A stretch of DNA of 41,344 bases, taken from positions 1-41,344 of the forward strand of contig SVCV01000002.1 of NCBI GenBank assembly GCA_015058185.1, read 5' to 3'. A program made the translations under genes and the position numbers. The notes beneath the pieces are model-generated. The model did no database searches, was not told where the DNA came from, and was given only the letters and a program-made list of their open reading frames with translations. Below, piece after piece: positions 24,092 to 32,600 of the stretch. Positions within the stretch are counted from its first letter, which is position 1. The number at the start of each line of letters is the position of its first letter. This DNA is from Clostridiales bacterium (GTDB lineage: Bacteria > Bacillota > Clostridia > Peptostreptococcales > Anaerovoracaceae).

Positions 24092-24775
24092 TTAAATTCC
24101 TCTGAGGAAAAGGCTTCGCAAGGCCCCCTGCGTTTTCCGGGAACCTCCGACGGAAGGTTCGAAGGGGATCTCCCCTTCTGTGGAAACGGAGCCCTCCGCC
24201 GGGGAAGACCTGTGGCTCTGAAACATGTGCTGTTCCTTTTCCTGCAGCAGCCGCAGAATGGATTCCAGCCCCATGTTTTGATCCAAAACCGCTTCCCGGA
24301 TGCCGGGACTGTATGCCTGCCATTGCGGATCAGGAAAGATACAGTCGATCTCCTGCAGGAAACTGCACAGATTTCTCCGAAAGGAGGTCTCCCGGGAACC
24401 CAGGGGAACGTAGAGGATCCGGGGAGAACCCTCCTTTGGATGCAGAAAAACATGATCCGTGTCCAGAAGAAAAAGCTCCGGTACCAATAAATGATCCCGG
24501 GCTTCCATCAAAACGGTCACGATCCCGGACAGGATCCGCAGCAAATCCACGCATAACAATTCCTTCTTTGTTAAACAAGCTTTCAATGAGAGCAGATCCC
24601 GACAATCGTAATAAAGAACCGCCTCGCCCGCCCCCTCTATAAGCCGGGCAGGCGGGATCCCCGGACATATATGGCCGCATAAAACAGCCCGTTCATAATA
24701 CAGCAGCTGACCGGAAGAAAGCTTTACGCCCACCTTCGGACAACCCATAGCTTCCGTATGAAAGATTCCATCCAT
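24092..24775 (-). CDS. DUF6382-like protein without an FHA domain (Tad cluster)
   Basis: The 227-residue protein resembles the DUF6382 domain found at the N terminus of FHA proteins in Clostridia. The sequence passes through YYDCRDLLSLKACL, a helical stretch ending ILSGIVTVLMEARDHLLVP, then LFLLDTDHVFLHPKEGSPRI and LYVPLG. That order is the family's kinase-like fragment plan. The C-terminal 40 residues are low-complexity and end where an FHA domain would be expected, but none is present. It has AAGGA before the ATG and is the last gene of the Tad cluster. Role unknown; the family call is by pattern. Confidence 0.6.
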   Translation of the reverse strand: MDGIFHTEAMGCPKVGVKLSSGQLLYYERAVLCGHICPGIPPARLIEGAGEAVLYYDCRDLLSLKACLTKKELLCVDLLRILSGIVTVLMEARDHLLVPELFLLDTDHVFLHPKEGSPRILYVPLGSRETSFRRNLCSFLQEIDCIFPDPQWQAYSPGIREAVLDQNMGLESILRLLQEKEQHMFQSHRSSPAEGSVSTEGEIPFEPSVGGSRKTQGALRSLFLRGI

Positions 24776-24813
24776 ATGATCATCCTTTCTGTTGATTCTT
24801 TATCGGCCACGGC

Positions 24814-25620
24814 CTACGGTTCGGACCGCAGACCGCCGCCGCAGATCTGACAGGGACTATATCCTTGATCCACCGCCTCCCGGGCCGTCATTTCCGCAAC
24901 ATACCGATCCACCTGATAACAGGACCTGCGGTGATAAGTTTCTCCGGCCCGTGGAAAGCAATAAACCCGGTTTCCTACAAGAAGAGACTGGGGTTCACAG
25001 TGGCTGCAGGGAGCATATTGCCGCCGCAGAGAATCTGTCAGGATCCGCTCCTCCGCGGAAACCTCTATGATCACGCAGCCGGCTTCATGAAAGCGCTCAC
25101 CAGCCCGAGGAAACACATAAACCAACGAACTTCCCCGATCCTCTCGAAAAACAGCAAACCCTGCAGCGGGATTTCTTGCGGGAGCTCCGGTAAAGCCCCT
25201 CAGCAAAAGGTTCGATTCCAGAGTTGTATTTTTCGGGAAGTCCAAAGGCAGCGGGATCCGGCCCTTGCAAGTCACAGACAAACGGATCAGATCCTCCTGC
25301 CCATCTTCCATATATAGATATTGAAATTCTTTTATCCGCAGTCCTTCAACCCGATCCCCCTGTTCCGCCCGGATCCGGGAAAGTACACTTTCGGAAAAGG
25401 CGAACCTTGTCAGGAGGTCTTCTGCGGTCTCCGGCAATATCTCCGCGTCCGAAAGAAAGGCCCCTGCAGCCAATCGCTCACTTTCTTCAAGTAAGGAATG
25501 GAGGATCCCTTCTTCCGTGGCAATGAGACGGCTCAGACAGGCAAGAGCCAGCAAAGCCACCAGGAAAACCGGAAGAAATAGGGTGGTCTCCACCACAAGG
25601 GAGCCCTTTTTATTCGTCAT
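24814..25620 (-). CDS. TadE-like pseudopilin with two C-terminal His/Cys motifs
   Basis: A 268-residue protein starting MTNKKGSLVVETTLFLPVFL: the G-SLVVE motif matches the prepilin peptidase site G|xxxxE, followed by one membrane helix, as in TadE/TadF minor pseudopilins. The last 100 residues are not TadE-like. They contain two related motifs, VYVFPRAGERFHEAGC...PCSHC and VYCFPRAGETYHRRSC...PCQICGG, each with H-x3-C and C-x2-C, compatible with zinc binding. The start overlaps the DUF5702 stop by 11 bases. The frame extends upstream to 25710, but that part is inside DUF5702 and lacks sense. Confidence 0.8.
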   Translation of the reverse strand: MTNKKGSLVVETTLFLPVFLVALLALACLSRLIATEEGILHSLLEESERLAAGAFLSDAEILPETAEDLLTRFAFSESVLSRIRAEQGDRVEGLRIKEFQYLYMEDGQEDLIRLSVTCKGRIPLPLDFPKNTTLESNLLLRGFTGAPARNPAAGFAVFREDRGSSLVYVFPRAGERFHEAGCVIIEVSAEERILTDSLRRQYAPCSHCEPQSLLVGNRVYCFPRAGETYHRRSCYQVDRYVAEMTAREAVDQGYSPCQICGGGLRSEP

Positions 25621-27130
25621 AGCCCTGGGTGATGGCAAATGTACCAAACCGCTGTCCCCTCTTTCCGAAAAATCCGCTTCGCCGCACCACTTCGGCGGTA
25701 AACGCCACACTGCAATAACTGTCTTTCATAGCAAATCCGCTGTCGTGGGAAGCCTGCAGATTGATTTGGATCAGATCCATGATCCGAACCAATTTTGCCT
25801 CCCGGTCCGTCAAAAGAAGAAACAGAAACAGATAATTTTCATAGTGCAGTCCCCGGCCTTCGCCTTCCGCAGCCGATGCATTTTCCACCGTGCCCGAAAG
25901 GCTTAAAATCCAGCTTTCCCGGGTTTTAAACAAGGGGACCCGCTTCCCATCTTCCAGCCTCTCCATATCCTTTCCCGCCTCAGCGCCGGCCCATGCCAGA
26001 GCAATAACAAACTGTAAAATGGGAGCTGCAGGCCCAGGCAATATGGACGCTGCCAATGCCAGAGTTTCCTGATATTTGACCTCATCGGTGTAAATATGGA
26101 TCAGGTTCAGAGCCGTTCTGAGGGTGATCAGCGAAGCCTTTGTCCGCTGATAGTTGGCATCATCGCTCATCTGCCCGAAAAGGACATACTCCCCTTCGTT
26201 TTGGAAATAGTGTTTCCCCTCGCCTTCCCGGCTCAGATGACTGTCAAAGTACCTTACTATGTATGTAGAGAGAAGAAAGTTTTCTTTCAGGTCAGCGGCG
26301 GCATTCTGCGCCGGGCTGCCGGAAAGGGAGAAAGCCATGCCCTTATCCACCTCTAAAAGACGGCTGGGCAAAATGGACATATATTCCTCGTTGGCAAGGA
26401 CCCGGATCGTCTCATCTTCGAGGGATTCCTCCGGCCTAAAACCGGAGGGTTCCGGGAAAAGGGAGCCTTCCAGAAGCTCAGGATCTCCTGAGGAAAATCC
26501 GTTTATTTGGGATTGCAGCATATTCACTGCCCCAAGGGCATGTCCTTGGGCCTGCGCATAATTCTCCTCCGCATAAGCCAAGTCACCATCCTCCGAAGAG
26601 GAGGTCTCTTCCAGCAACCGTTTGGCTGCCTGAAAATCCTCTGCTAAACTGTCAGAAACCCCGATCAAATGATTGAGGGTGCTGATCTGCCCAAGCAACC
26701 CGGCAAGAGCTTCCCAGGACTGTGGATCCGTAAGAATGCGGCCTTCCATGTACTCCTGAATTTGAAAGGATACGGCTTCCGGTGAAAGAAGAGAACCTTC
26801 GGACAGGTTCCCTTTCACGGACTGCAGTTCCAGCCGCAGCAGATCCGCAGCCCCTGCACTTTTCGCAAATCCGGCCTCCCCATATTGACGGATCCGGGAC
26901 TCTAACAATTCCTCGTTCAAACTGACTCCGAAAAGACCGTATTCCTGAAACAGTGCCCGGTCGTATTCCGCCAAAACGGACTGGGCAGCCAGCCGCAGGA
27001 TCCCATCCGCGGTACTTCTGGCCGCATATCCGGCGGAAGCTTCCGCAAAGGTACCGGTGATCAGAACGAAACTGAGGAGGATCGCGGTCAGAAAGACGGA
27101 AGAAAAGCCTTTGCGGGAGTTAAGGTTCAT
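25610..27130 (-). CDS. DUF5702-type Tad-associated protein
   Basis: A 506-residue protein with one N-terminal membrane helix (FSSVFLTAILLSFVLITGTF) followed by a large, mostly helical exported domain. RSTADGILRLAAQSVLAEYDRAL and FQEYGLFG near the N terminus, and ALNLIHIYTDEVKYQETLAL near residue 350, match DUF5702 proteins, which in Clostridia always sit beside TadE genes. The hydrophobic start resembles a TadG-like anchor. The ribosome-binding site (GGAGGGGG) is supplied by the palindromic repeat inside the upstream tadE gene. Confidence 0.75.
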   Translation of the reverse strand: MNLNSRKGFSSVFLTAILLSFVLITGTFAEASAGYAARSTADGILRLAAQSVLAEYDRALFQEYGLFGVSLNEELLESRIRQYGEAGFAKSAGAADLLRLELQSVKGNLSEGSLLSPEAVSFQIQEYMEGRILTDPQSWEALAGLLGQISTLNHLIGVSDSLAEDFQAAKRLLEETSSSEDGDLAYAEENYAQAQGHALGAVNMLQSQINGFSSGDPELLEGSLFPEPSGFRPEESLEDETIRVLANEEYMSILPSRLLEVDKGMAFSLSGSPAQNAAADLKENFLLSTYIVRYFDSHLSREGEGKHYFQNEGEYVLFGQMSDDANYQRTKASLITLRTALNLIHIYTDEVKYQETLALAASILPGPAAPILQFVIALAWAGAEAGKDMERLEDGKRVPLFKTRESWILSLSGTVENASAAEGEGRGLHYENYLFLFLLLTDREAKLVRIMDLIQINLQASHDSGFAMKDSYCSVAFTAEVVRRSGFFGKRGQRFGTFAITQGYDE

Positions 27131-27411
27131 AGACTTCCCCCTCCGTCAGCTTCGCTGACAGCTCCCCCGCAAGCGGGGGAGAGACTGCGCAACAATTTCA
27201 CTTCATCAAAAGCTAAACTTGCTCCATTGGCTCGGCTTTCCACATGTTCCATAGCCTGGTCCCGAGCGTCTGTATAAAGCTGAATGTTCACCGAGAGAAG
27301 GCCGGTTACGGACAAGATCACCAAAGGCACGATCATGGCAGCCTCCACAAATGCGGTACCTTTTCGGTGCCGAAACCCCTTTAAAAATCGCTGTGCAGAA
27401 GATCGTAAAAT
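27127..27411 (-). CDS. TadE-like minor pseudopilin with uncertain start
   Basis: The product contains HRKGTAFVEAAMIVPLVIL, a textbook prepilin motif (G|TAFVE) followed by a membrane helix, then an exported region up to MEHVESRANGASLAFDEVKL. No ATG, GTG or TTG lies between the flp1 gene and this motif. Options are an ATT at 27411 (used here), a -1 shift at the flp1 stop (TTT-TAA, 27381-27386), or initiation at an ATG at 27540 overlapping flp1 completely. A GTG at 27348 would remove the processing site. The C-terminal 19 residues are encoded by a palindromic repeat. Confidence 0.65.
   Translation of the reverse strand: MLRSSAQRFLKGFRHRKGTAFVEAAMIVPLVILSVTGLLSVNIQLYTDARDQAMEHVESRANGASLAFDEVKLLRSLSPACGGAVSEADGGGSL
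27133..27186. repeat. repetitive palindromic element inside tadE
   Basis: Two adjacent hairpins, GTCAGC-TTC-GCTGAC (27145-27159) and CTCCCCCGC-AA-GCGGGGGAG (27162-27181), preceded by CTTCCCCCTCC. The composition and layout match the short intergenic palindromic repeats seen in many copies in Ruminococcaceae-type genomes. Here it lies in coding sequence, giving the tadE tail SPACGGAVSEADGGG. Its GGAGGGGG arm lies just before the DUF5702 start. Confidence 0.75.
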
Positions 27412-27524
27412 GTTCCGTTTACAAAGCTGGTGATCTGTTCTTTGAAGATCAGTCCCAGCCCAATGGCGATGGCCACCAAAATGGCCACCTGCACCAACTC
27501 CATTCCTTTTTTGCTGTTTTTCAT
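27381..27524 (-). CDS. Flp1-like type IVb pilin (47 residues)
   Basis: A short gene encodes MKNSKKGMELVQVAILVAIA followed by IGLGLIFKEQ and ITSFVNGTFYDLLHSDF. This is the Clostridia Flp1-like pilin plan: short basic leader, Gly, a glutamate nearby, one hydrophobic helix and a short amphipathic tail. AGGAATGG precedes the ATG at 27524. It lies between tadC and tadE, exactly where the major pilin is expected. It would be the main subunit of the fibre. Confidence 0.85.
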   Translation of the reverse strand: MKNSKKGMELVQVAILVAIAIGLGLIFKEQITSFVNGTFYDLLHSDF

Positions 27525-27547
27525 ATTCCATTCCTTTCATTTTTCAC

Positions 27548-28327
27548 CTACATGGACATCATGGCGGGCATGATGGTAATAAAGATCAGCACCAGCAGCT
27601 GGATCATCAAAGGAAAAACCATCTTAGTCTCCGCCTGGCGGCTCCATTCCTGGATCCGGGTCTTCCGGCTGTTTAAAAGCAGCTCCCGTTCCGCTTCCAG
27701 TTTCTCTCGAAGAGAACTTCCCTTCTGCATACTGTGGCTGAGAATGGCGGAAAACCGCATGAGTTCCCGAATTCCAAGCCCTGCTGCAAAGTTTTGAAAC
27801 TCCCGAATAAAAGAAGCATTACTTTCCCTGACCCTGGACTGCAAACGATACAGCTCCCGGTACAAAGGTGCAGGCGGTTCATCCGAAAAATCCGGAGCTC
27901 CCTCTTCCGCAAGCCGTTGCATAGCAGAAGACAGCACCAAACCGCTGTTTAAAAGAAGCAGCAGCCGATCCACAAAATCCGGGTAATCCCGCAAAATCCA
28001 CTCCTTATCGCGCCGGATCTCCTTTTTCGGGCCGTCATACCGTTTCATATAAATGATCAGAAACCCCATGATCCACCCAAAAGCAAGCAGCCCCCAAGGA
28101 CCCTCGCTTTCCGAATAAGAGCCGAACAGACAGCACAGAAGAAACAGCCCGCCAAATCCGAAAAAAAGGCTGAGATAAGCATTTTTTGTACGTCTGCGGA
28201 ACCTATAGATCTTATGTTCCCAGGACGCAGCGCCGAAGGTTTTCGTATAGAGTTCCCGGAAAACTGCAGGCCGGCCCTGAAGCTGGTCCGAAACGATCCG
28301 AAAAAAACATTTCAAGCGAAAAATCAT
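27548..28327 (-). CDS. tadC: Tad secretion inner-membrane protein, TadC-like (T2SSF domain)
   Basis: A 259-residue protein with two hydrophobic segments near residues 50-95 and one at the C terminus (FPLMIQLLVLIFITIMPAMM), bracketing a GspF/T2SSF cytoplasmic domain. PDFVDRLLLLLNSGLVLSSAMQRLAEE and LSHSMQKGSSLREKLEAE are the conserved helices. It forms the pilus platform with TadB. Its start overlaps the tadB stop (ATGA). Confidence 0.9.
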   Translation of the reverse strand: MIFRLKCFFRIVSDQLQGRPAVFRELYTKTFGAASWEHKIYRFRRRTKNAYLSLFFGFGGLFLLCCLFGSYSESEGPWGLLAFGWIMGFLIIYMKRYDGPKKEIRRDKEWILRDYPDFVDRLLLLLNSGLVLSSAMQRLAEEGAPDFSDEPPAPLYRELYRLQSRVRESNASFIREFQNFAAGLGIRELMRFSAILSHSMQKGSSLREKLEAERELLLNSRKTRIQEWSRQAETKMVFPLMIQLLVLIFITIMPAMMSM

Positions 28328-29127
28328 CCCTTGTCACCGGTGAGCCAAAGGCTCCAAAGCCCGGCAGCAGTAAGACCGATCAAGGCACCGGTCATACAGA
28401 TCCGCCCAACCACAGTCTCGTACATAACGGACAGATAATCAAAGGCCGTAAGCCGCAGAAACAAAAGAACCATCAGAGGCATCAGAGTCAGAAGTACCGA
28501 CTCCATCCGCTTTTGGGCCGTAAGGACCCGAAGCTCCCGGCGCAGGTCGATCCCCTCCACGAGAAGGTCCGCTGTCCGCCCAATGACCCAGGGCATATCC
28601 CCACCCATCCGGCGGCAAAGGGAGCAGATTCTGCTGAACCGGAGGATCTCCTCGATACGGCTTCGTTTCCCGAAACTGACCAAAACCTGATCCACTGGAA
28701 CCCGGCTCTCCCGAACCTCTAAGGTCATGCGCCGAAGCTCCATACAGATCAAAGCCTTTTCCGGGTAGATCAGCCGCAAATTCTCCCGAGCCTCCTCAAG
28801 AGCATGATCCAGCTGGCGCCCGGAAGCGGTGGAAGCCGAAAGAGAATACAGCAGATCCCGGAATTGCTCCCGAAGCTGCCACCGACGCTTCTCCGCCCGA
28901 TACCGGCAATAAAGCACTCTAATGGGAAGGGCACCTGCCGAAAAGCACAAAGCTGCCCACAGATGGTTATAAAACAGAAAAGCAGCGCCGGCGGACAATC
29001 CGCCCCCAATGGAAAAGATCAGGACGGATTCCAGCAGACCCGGTTCGTAAAGGTCGTAATTGATCCCTCTCTCCGGTACGTAATCCCCCGCAAATTCATC
29101 CCCAACAGAAACAGGTTTTCGAATCAT
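28324..29127 (-). CDS. tadB: Tad secretion inner-membrane protein, TadB-like (T2SSF domain)
   Basis: A 267-residue platform protein. Two membrane segments near residues 35-70 are followed by the T2SSF domain (FRDLLYSLSASTASGRQLDH; RICSLCRRMGGDMPWVIGRT), and two more lie at the C terminus. It partners TadC and the TadA ATPase. ATG 29127 follows a G-rich site; the gene overlaps the end of tadA by 32 bases. Confidence 0.9.
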   Translation of the reverse strand: MIRKPVSVGDEFAGDYVPERGINYDLYEPGLLESVLIFSIGGGLSAGAAFLFYNHLWAALCFSAGALPIRVLYCRYRAEKRRWQLREQFRDLLYSLSASTASGRQLDHALEEARENLRLIYPEKALICMELRRMTLEVRESRVPVDQVLVSFGKRSRIEEILRFSRICSLCRRMGGDMPWVIGRTADLLVEGIDLRRELRVLTAQKRMESVLLTLMPLMVLLFLRLTAFDYLSVMYETVVGRICMTGALIGLTAAGLWSLWLTGDKG

Positions 29128-30343
29128 AGTCCACCCCCTGCATCACCAGCTTGTCCCGATTCCGAAGCTCGTTTCCCGTAAAAACCAGCCCATTGTTTTG
29201 TTGATACTTAAATATGGTATTAATTAAAAACTTTCCTTCGGATAAACCTTGAATTTCTGCGATTTCCAGAACTTTTCGGCTTCGGTCCGGCAACCGCCCA
29301 AGATGGACGATAACGTCGATGGCAGAGGCGATTTGCCCCCTTACAGCCTCGATCGGAAAGTCCGCAGCCGTAAGATACATGGCCTCCAAACGGGAAAGCA
29401 TCCCTTCGGGCGAATTGCCGTGACCCGTGGATAATGACCCGTCATGGCCCGTAGACATAGCCTGGACCATATCCATCACTTCCGCCCCCCGAACCTCTCC
29501 CACAATGATTCGATCCGGCCGCATCCGGAGGCTTGCACGGATCAGCTGACGCAGAGTGACCGCCCCTTTTCCCTGGGCATTTCCGCTCCGGGTCTCCAGC
29601 CGCACGATATTTTCCACGGAAGCGATCTGCAGCTCCGCGGACTCCTCAATGACGATCAGCCGCTCCTCTTTCGGAATGTAGTTCGAAAGCACATTGAGGA
29701 AGGTCGTCTTTCCGGAGCTTGTCCCGCCGGAAATGAAAATGTTATACCGAGCCTGCACCAGCATCTTTAAAAAAGCTGCAGCTTCCGGCGTTATGGTTTC
29801 CCATTCCAGCAGATCCTCCATATTGATCCGGGTCCTGGGAAACCGCCTTATATTTAAAATCGGTCCGTTTACCGCCACATTGGCATAAACCGCACTGAGC
29901 CGGGAACCGTCCTCCAAACGGGCATCCACAATAGGATTCAAATCGTTGATCTCCCGATGGACCCGGGCAGCCAGTCTTCGGATCACTTCCTCCAGATCCT
30001 CCCGGCTGTCAAATCGCAGATCCGTACGCAGGATCCTGCCATCCCGCTCGATAAAAACCGTGTCCGTGCCATTGACCATGATCTCATTGACCGCTTCATC
30101 CTCGGCTAAAGGCTGCAGAATATCCAACGATCTTCGGGTCACATGAAAAACGGTCCGCACAAGAGCCTCTTTTTGCCGATGGTCCAGCAAAACAGCCTCC
30201 TCACAGCCTAAAACCAGTTCCTCGATCAGCTGAAAAGCCTCCTCATCGGAGACCTCGGTTTCCAGCGAATTGATGGCCGACCGGGCGGACTGGATCAACT
30301 TCTTTTCCAGGGTTTTCTCCCACTCCTTCCAGGATCTCTGCAA
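29096..30343 (-). CDS. tadA: Tad pilus assembly ATPase TadA/CpaF
   Basis: The secretion ATPase that powers pilin export and assembly. The 415-residue protein has the CpaF N-terminal domain ([20 protein letters not shown]) and the VirB11/PilT core: Walker [16 protein letters not shown], Asp box [12 protein letters not shown], and Walker [19 protein letters not shown]. The start is a TTG at 30343 with GGGAG 9 bases upstream. That makes it overlap the end of tadZ by 101 bases; a TTG at 30298 is an alternative. Confidence 0.95.
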   Translation of the reverse strand: MQRSWKEWEKTLEKKLIQSARSAINSLETEVSDEEAFQLIEELVLGCEEAVLLDHRQKEALVRTVFHVTRRSLDILQPLAEDEAVNEIMVNGTDTVFIERDGRILRTDLRFDSREDLEEVIRRLAARVHREINDLNPIVDARLEDGSRLSAVYANVAVNGPILNIRRFPRTRINMEDLLEWETITPEAAAFLKMLVQARYNIFISGGTSSGKTTFLNVLSNYIPKEERLIVIEESAELQIASVENIVRLETRSGNAQGKGAVTLRQLIRASLRMRPDRIIVGEVRGAEVMDMVQAMSTGHDGSLSTGHGNSPEGMLSRLEAMYLTAADFPIEAVRGQIASAIDVIVHLGRLPDRSRKVLEIAEIQGLSEGKFLINTIFKYQQNNGLVFTGNELRNRDKLVMQGVDYDSKTCFCWG

Positions 30344-31376
30344 TCGTTCTCACTCCCATTCCAAACCCTCTGCTGGGGTCGATACACCAATAACCGTCCT
30401 GAATAAAAAAGCTGTCCGGATCATTTTCGATCGGGATCTCATCCGGTTCCAGAAGCTGTTCCGGAGTCCAAAAGTTCCGTACAGGAACCAGCTTGTCCGC
30501 CAGGGGCTCTCCCCCGCTTTGCAGCAGAAAATTTCGGATCCGATCCGTGCGGACCCGATCCGGCAAGGTACCATCTGTAAGGCAAAATAAGCTTCGGCAC
30601 AGATCCGCCAAAACCGGAAAATTTCCCGTCACAGACTCCCCAAAATCCAGCAGAACCCAATCATACCGACTTCGCCCCCAAATGTCTCCTAAAAGGACGG
30701 TAAGGTCCTCAAAAGCCAAACTGCGAAGCGCATTGGGTCCGGATCCAAAGGCAAAGGTCTCCACCCCGAAAACATTCCGCAGCAGAAAGGGCTCCAATGA
30801 CGCCGCCCATTCCCGGCGGTTGTCAGAAAACAGGTAATATAAATAATCACCGAAGGGCCGAACCTCCGGATCCCGAAGGAAAAACAGCTCCGTAAGGGGC
30901 CATTCCTCAAGGCTGAGGTAAAGTACCTTTCTTCCATAATAAAAGGCCAGCTCGTTAGCCACCGCTATGGCAGCCGAAGTCTTTCCCCTTCCGCCGAGAA
31001 AGCCTGCGGCAGCAGCCTTTGCGAGGTCCAGTCCGGGAGGCAGACCGACACCATGATCCCGGCACAGAAACTCCAGTTCCGCACCCAGCCGGTGCACTCC
31101 CATATACTTGTACAGAACACAGGGGCCCTCCCCCGGATCGGACCCTGAGGAAGGACCTATAGGGTCGTCGGAAAGATACACGATTTTTCCCGGAAAATCC
31201 TCCGGCAATTCCGGGAGAAGATCCGTGACCAGCAGATCCGCAGAATCCATCGAAGCTTCCGCAAAACCGGGAAACACACCTATGGAAAATCGGGGATATC
31301 CCTCTCCCAAGGCCATCCCCAAAGCTTGTCCATATGCTTCCTCTTTCGTGACCAGAACCAGCCGGATCTTTTCCAT
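30243..31376 (-). CDS. tadZ: TadZ/CpaE-like ParA-family localisation protein
   Basis: A 377-residue protein with an atypical receiver-like N-terminal half and a MinD/ParA-fold C-terminal half. The P-loop is AGFLGGRGKTSAAIAVANEL, with the 'signature' lysine of deviant Walker A motifs replaced by leucine. WVLLDFGESVTG is the switch II segment. TadZ proteins place the pilus machine in the cell, and many have weakened ATPase motifs. ATG 31376 follows GGAGT by 7 bases; an in-frame TTG at 31394 is less likely. It is the first gene of the Tad cluster. Confidence 0.85.
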   Translation of the reverse strand: MEKIRLVLVTKEEAYGQALGMALGEGYPRFSIGVFPGFAEASMDSADLLVTDLLPELPEDFPGKIVYLSDDPIGPSSGSDPGEGPCVLYKYMGVHRLGAELEFLCRDHGVGLPPGLDLAKAAAAGFLGGRGKTSAAIAVANELAFYYGRKVLYLSLEEWPLTELFFLRDPEVRPFGDYLYYLFSDNRREWAASLEPFLLRNVFGVETFAFGSGPNALRSLAFEDLTVLLGDIWGRSRYDWVLLDFGESVTGNFPVLADLCRSLFCLTDGTLPDRVRTDRIRNFLLQSGGEPLADKLVPVRNFWTPEQLLEPDEIPIENDPDSFFIQDGYWCIDPSRGFGMGVRTIAEILEGVGENPGKEVDPVRPVGHQFAGNRGLR

Positions 31377-31416
31377 TTTTATACTCCGCTTCAAATTTAT
31401 GTAACAATTTATTACA

Positions 31417-31445
31417 ATACTACCATATTATTCCAGCACCATCAA
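31417..31445 (-). promoter_or_regulatory. promoter of the Tad cluster
   Basis: On the minus strand TTGATG (31440-31445) and TAGTAT (31417-31422) are separated by exactly 17 bases, about 40 bases before tadZ. Confidence 0.6.
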
Positions 31446-31476
31446 CCCGTCATCGTTCGACAAATTTCGACAAAGC

Positions 31477-31722
31477 CTATTCCTCGGACCCGTCAAAAAT
31501 AATGATATCTTCCCCGATTTTTCGAATGGAAGCCCAGGGAAGCTGACGAAATTCCTCCCCGTAGCCGAAAAAGCCGCGGCCGGAACCTTCTTCCTGTACC
31601 AACACAGCCCGGATCTTTCCGGAACGACCGTCGAAAAGCAATTCCGCATCGCCAAGTTCTCCGTAACGGGCACCTCTGACCACATCCACGATTTCTTTTT
31701 CACCGAGTTCGGAAAGTCTCAT
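31477..31722 (-). CDS. YlmC/YmxH-family sporulation-associated PRC-barrel protein
   Basis: An 81-residue single PRC-barrel domain protein. MRLSELGEKEIVDVVRGARY and GDAELLFDGRSGKIRAVLV, then LPWASIRKIGEDIIIFD, match the YlmC/YmxH family, whose members are found in spore formers with an undefined role. ATG 31722 follows AGGAGG; the frame extends upstream without sense. It is divergent from the tepA-like gene. Confidence 0.9.
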   Translation of the reverse strand: MRLSELGEKEIVDVVRGARYGELGDAELLFDGRSGKIRAVLVQEEGSGRGFFGYGEEFRQLPWASIRKIGEDIIIFDGSEE

Positions 31723-31817
31723 AAATTCCCTCCTGAAAGGCAAGAATAAAAGCAATAAAATAAGGGATCTGCGTCGTTTGACAGATCCCTATACTCTATG
31801 AAAAACAGGAGGCTTCC

Positions 31818-32567
31818 ATGACGAAAACCAATATGGAGTTTACACGTGCCATGAAAATGGAGGAAGAACCGGAAGAAAAAGAACCGGAAAAGTGCAAAGA
31901 ACAAAATAATGAAAGTAAAGTTTCCCAAATCAGCCAAAACATCGACAATTTCGGCGTGATCAACAATGCCTTTGATTTCAGCAGTCCCATCCAATATCTG
32001 ACCATCATCGGCAGTATCGAAGGCCACACGGTTTTGCCGCCCCAGGATAAAACCACCAAATACGAACACATAATTCCCCAATTGGTGGCCGTAGAGGAGA
32101 ATCCGAATATAAAGGGTCTCCTGACCATTTTAAACACCGTAGGGGGCGATGTAGAGGCCGGATTGGCCATTGCAGAACTGATCTCTACCCTTTCCAAGCC
32201 TACCGTCTCCCTGATTTTAGGCGGGGGTCACAGTATCGGCATCCCCCTGGCCACAGCCAGTAAGTATTCCTTTGTGGCGGAAAGTGCCACCATGACCATG
32301 CATCCCATGCGCATGTCCGGCCTGGTCATCGGTGCCGAACAGACCTACGAATACTTCCGGCGGATGCAGGATCGGATCGTAGACTTTATCGTCCGGACCT
32401 CAAAAGCCAGCAAAAAGACCGTGGAAAAACTCATGAATGCCACCGACAACATGGCCAACGATGTGGGCACCATCCTCTACGGGAAAGAAGCCGTACAGAT
32501 CGGCCTTATCGACGAAGTCGGCGGACTGGATAAGGCGCTGGGGAAGCTGAAAGAGATGATTGGGTGA
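31818..32567 (+). CDS. ClpP-like serine protease, TepA family
   Basis: A 249-residue ClpP/crotonase-fold protease, most like Bacillus TepA (YmfB). An acidic, lysine-rich N-terminal tail (residues 1-35) precedes the domain. The catalytic serine is in GGGHSIGIPLATA and the histidine in MTMHPMRMSG; NTVGGDVEAGLAIAE is the oxyanion loop. Such proteins are linked to sporulation and protein export quality control. AGGAGG lies 5 bases before the ATG. It is usually encoded near ylmC, as here. Confidence 0.9.
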   Translation: MTKTNMEFTRAMKMEEEPEEKEPEKCKEQNNESKVSQISQNIDNFGVINNAFDFSSPIQYLTIIGSIEGHTVLPPQDKTTKYEHIIPQLVAVEENPNIKGLLTILNTVGGDVEAGLAIAELISTLSKPTVSLILGGGHSIGIPLATASKYSFVAESATMTMHPMRMSGLVIGAEQTYEYFRRMQDRIVDFIVRTSKASKKTVEKLMNATDNMANDVGTILYGKEAVQIGLIDEVGGLDKALGKLKEMIG

Positions 32568-32600
32568 CAACGGTGGCCCGGAGGGCCGGAGGGGTTGCAT

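Noticed and set aside
25621-25710. N-terminal extension of the TadE-like protein upstream of MTNKKGS
   Set aside because: It would overlap DUF5702 coding sequence further, lacks sense, and would place the prepilin motif too far from the start.
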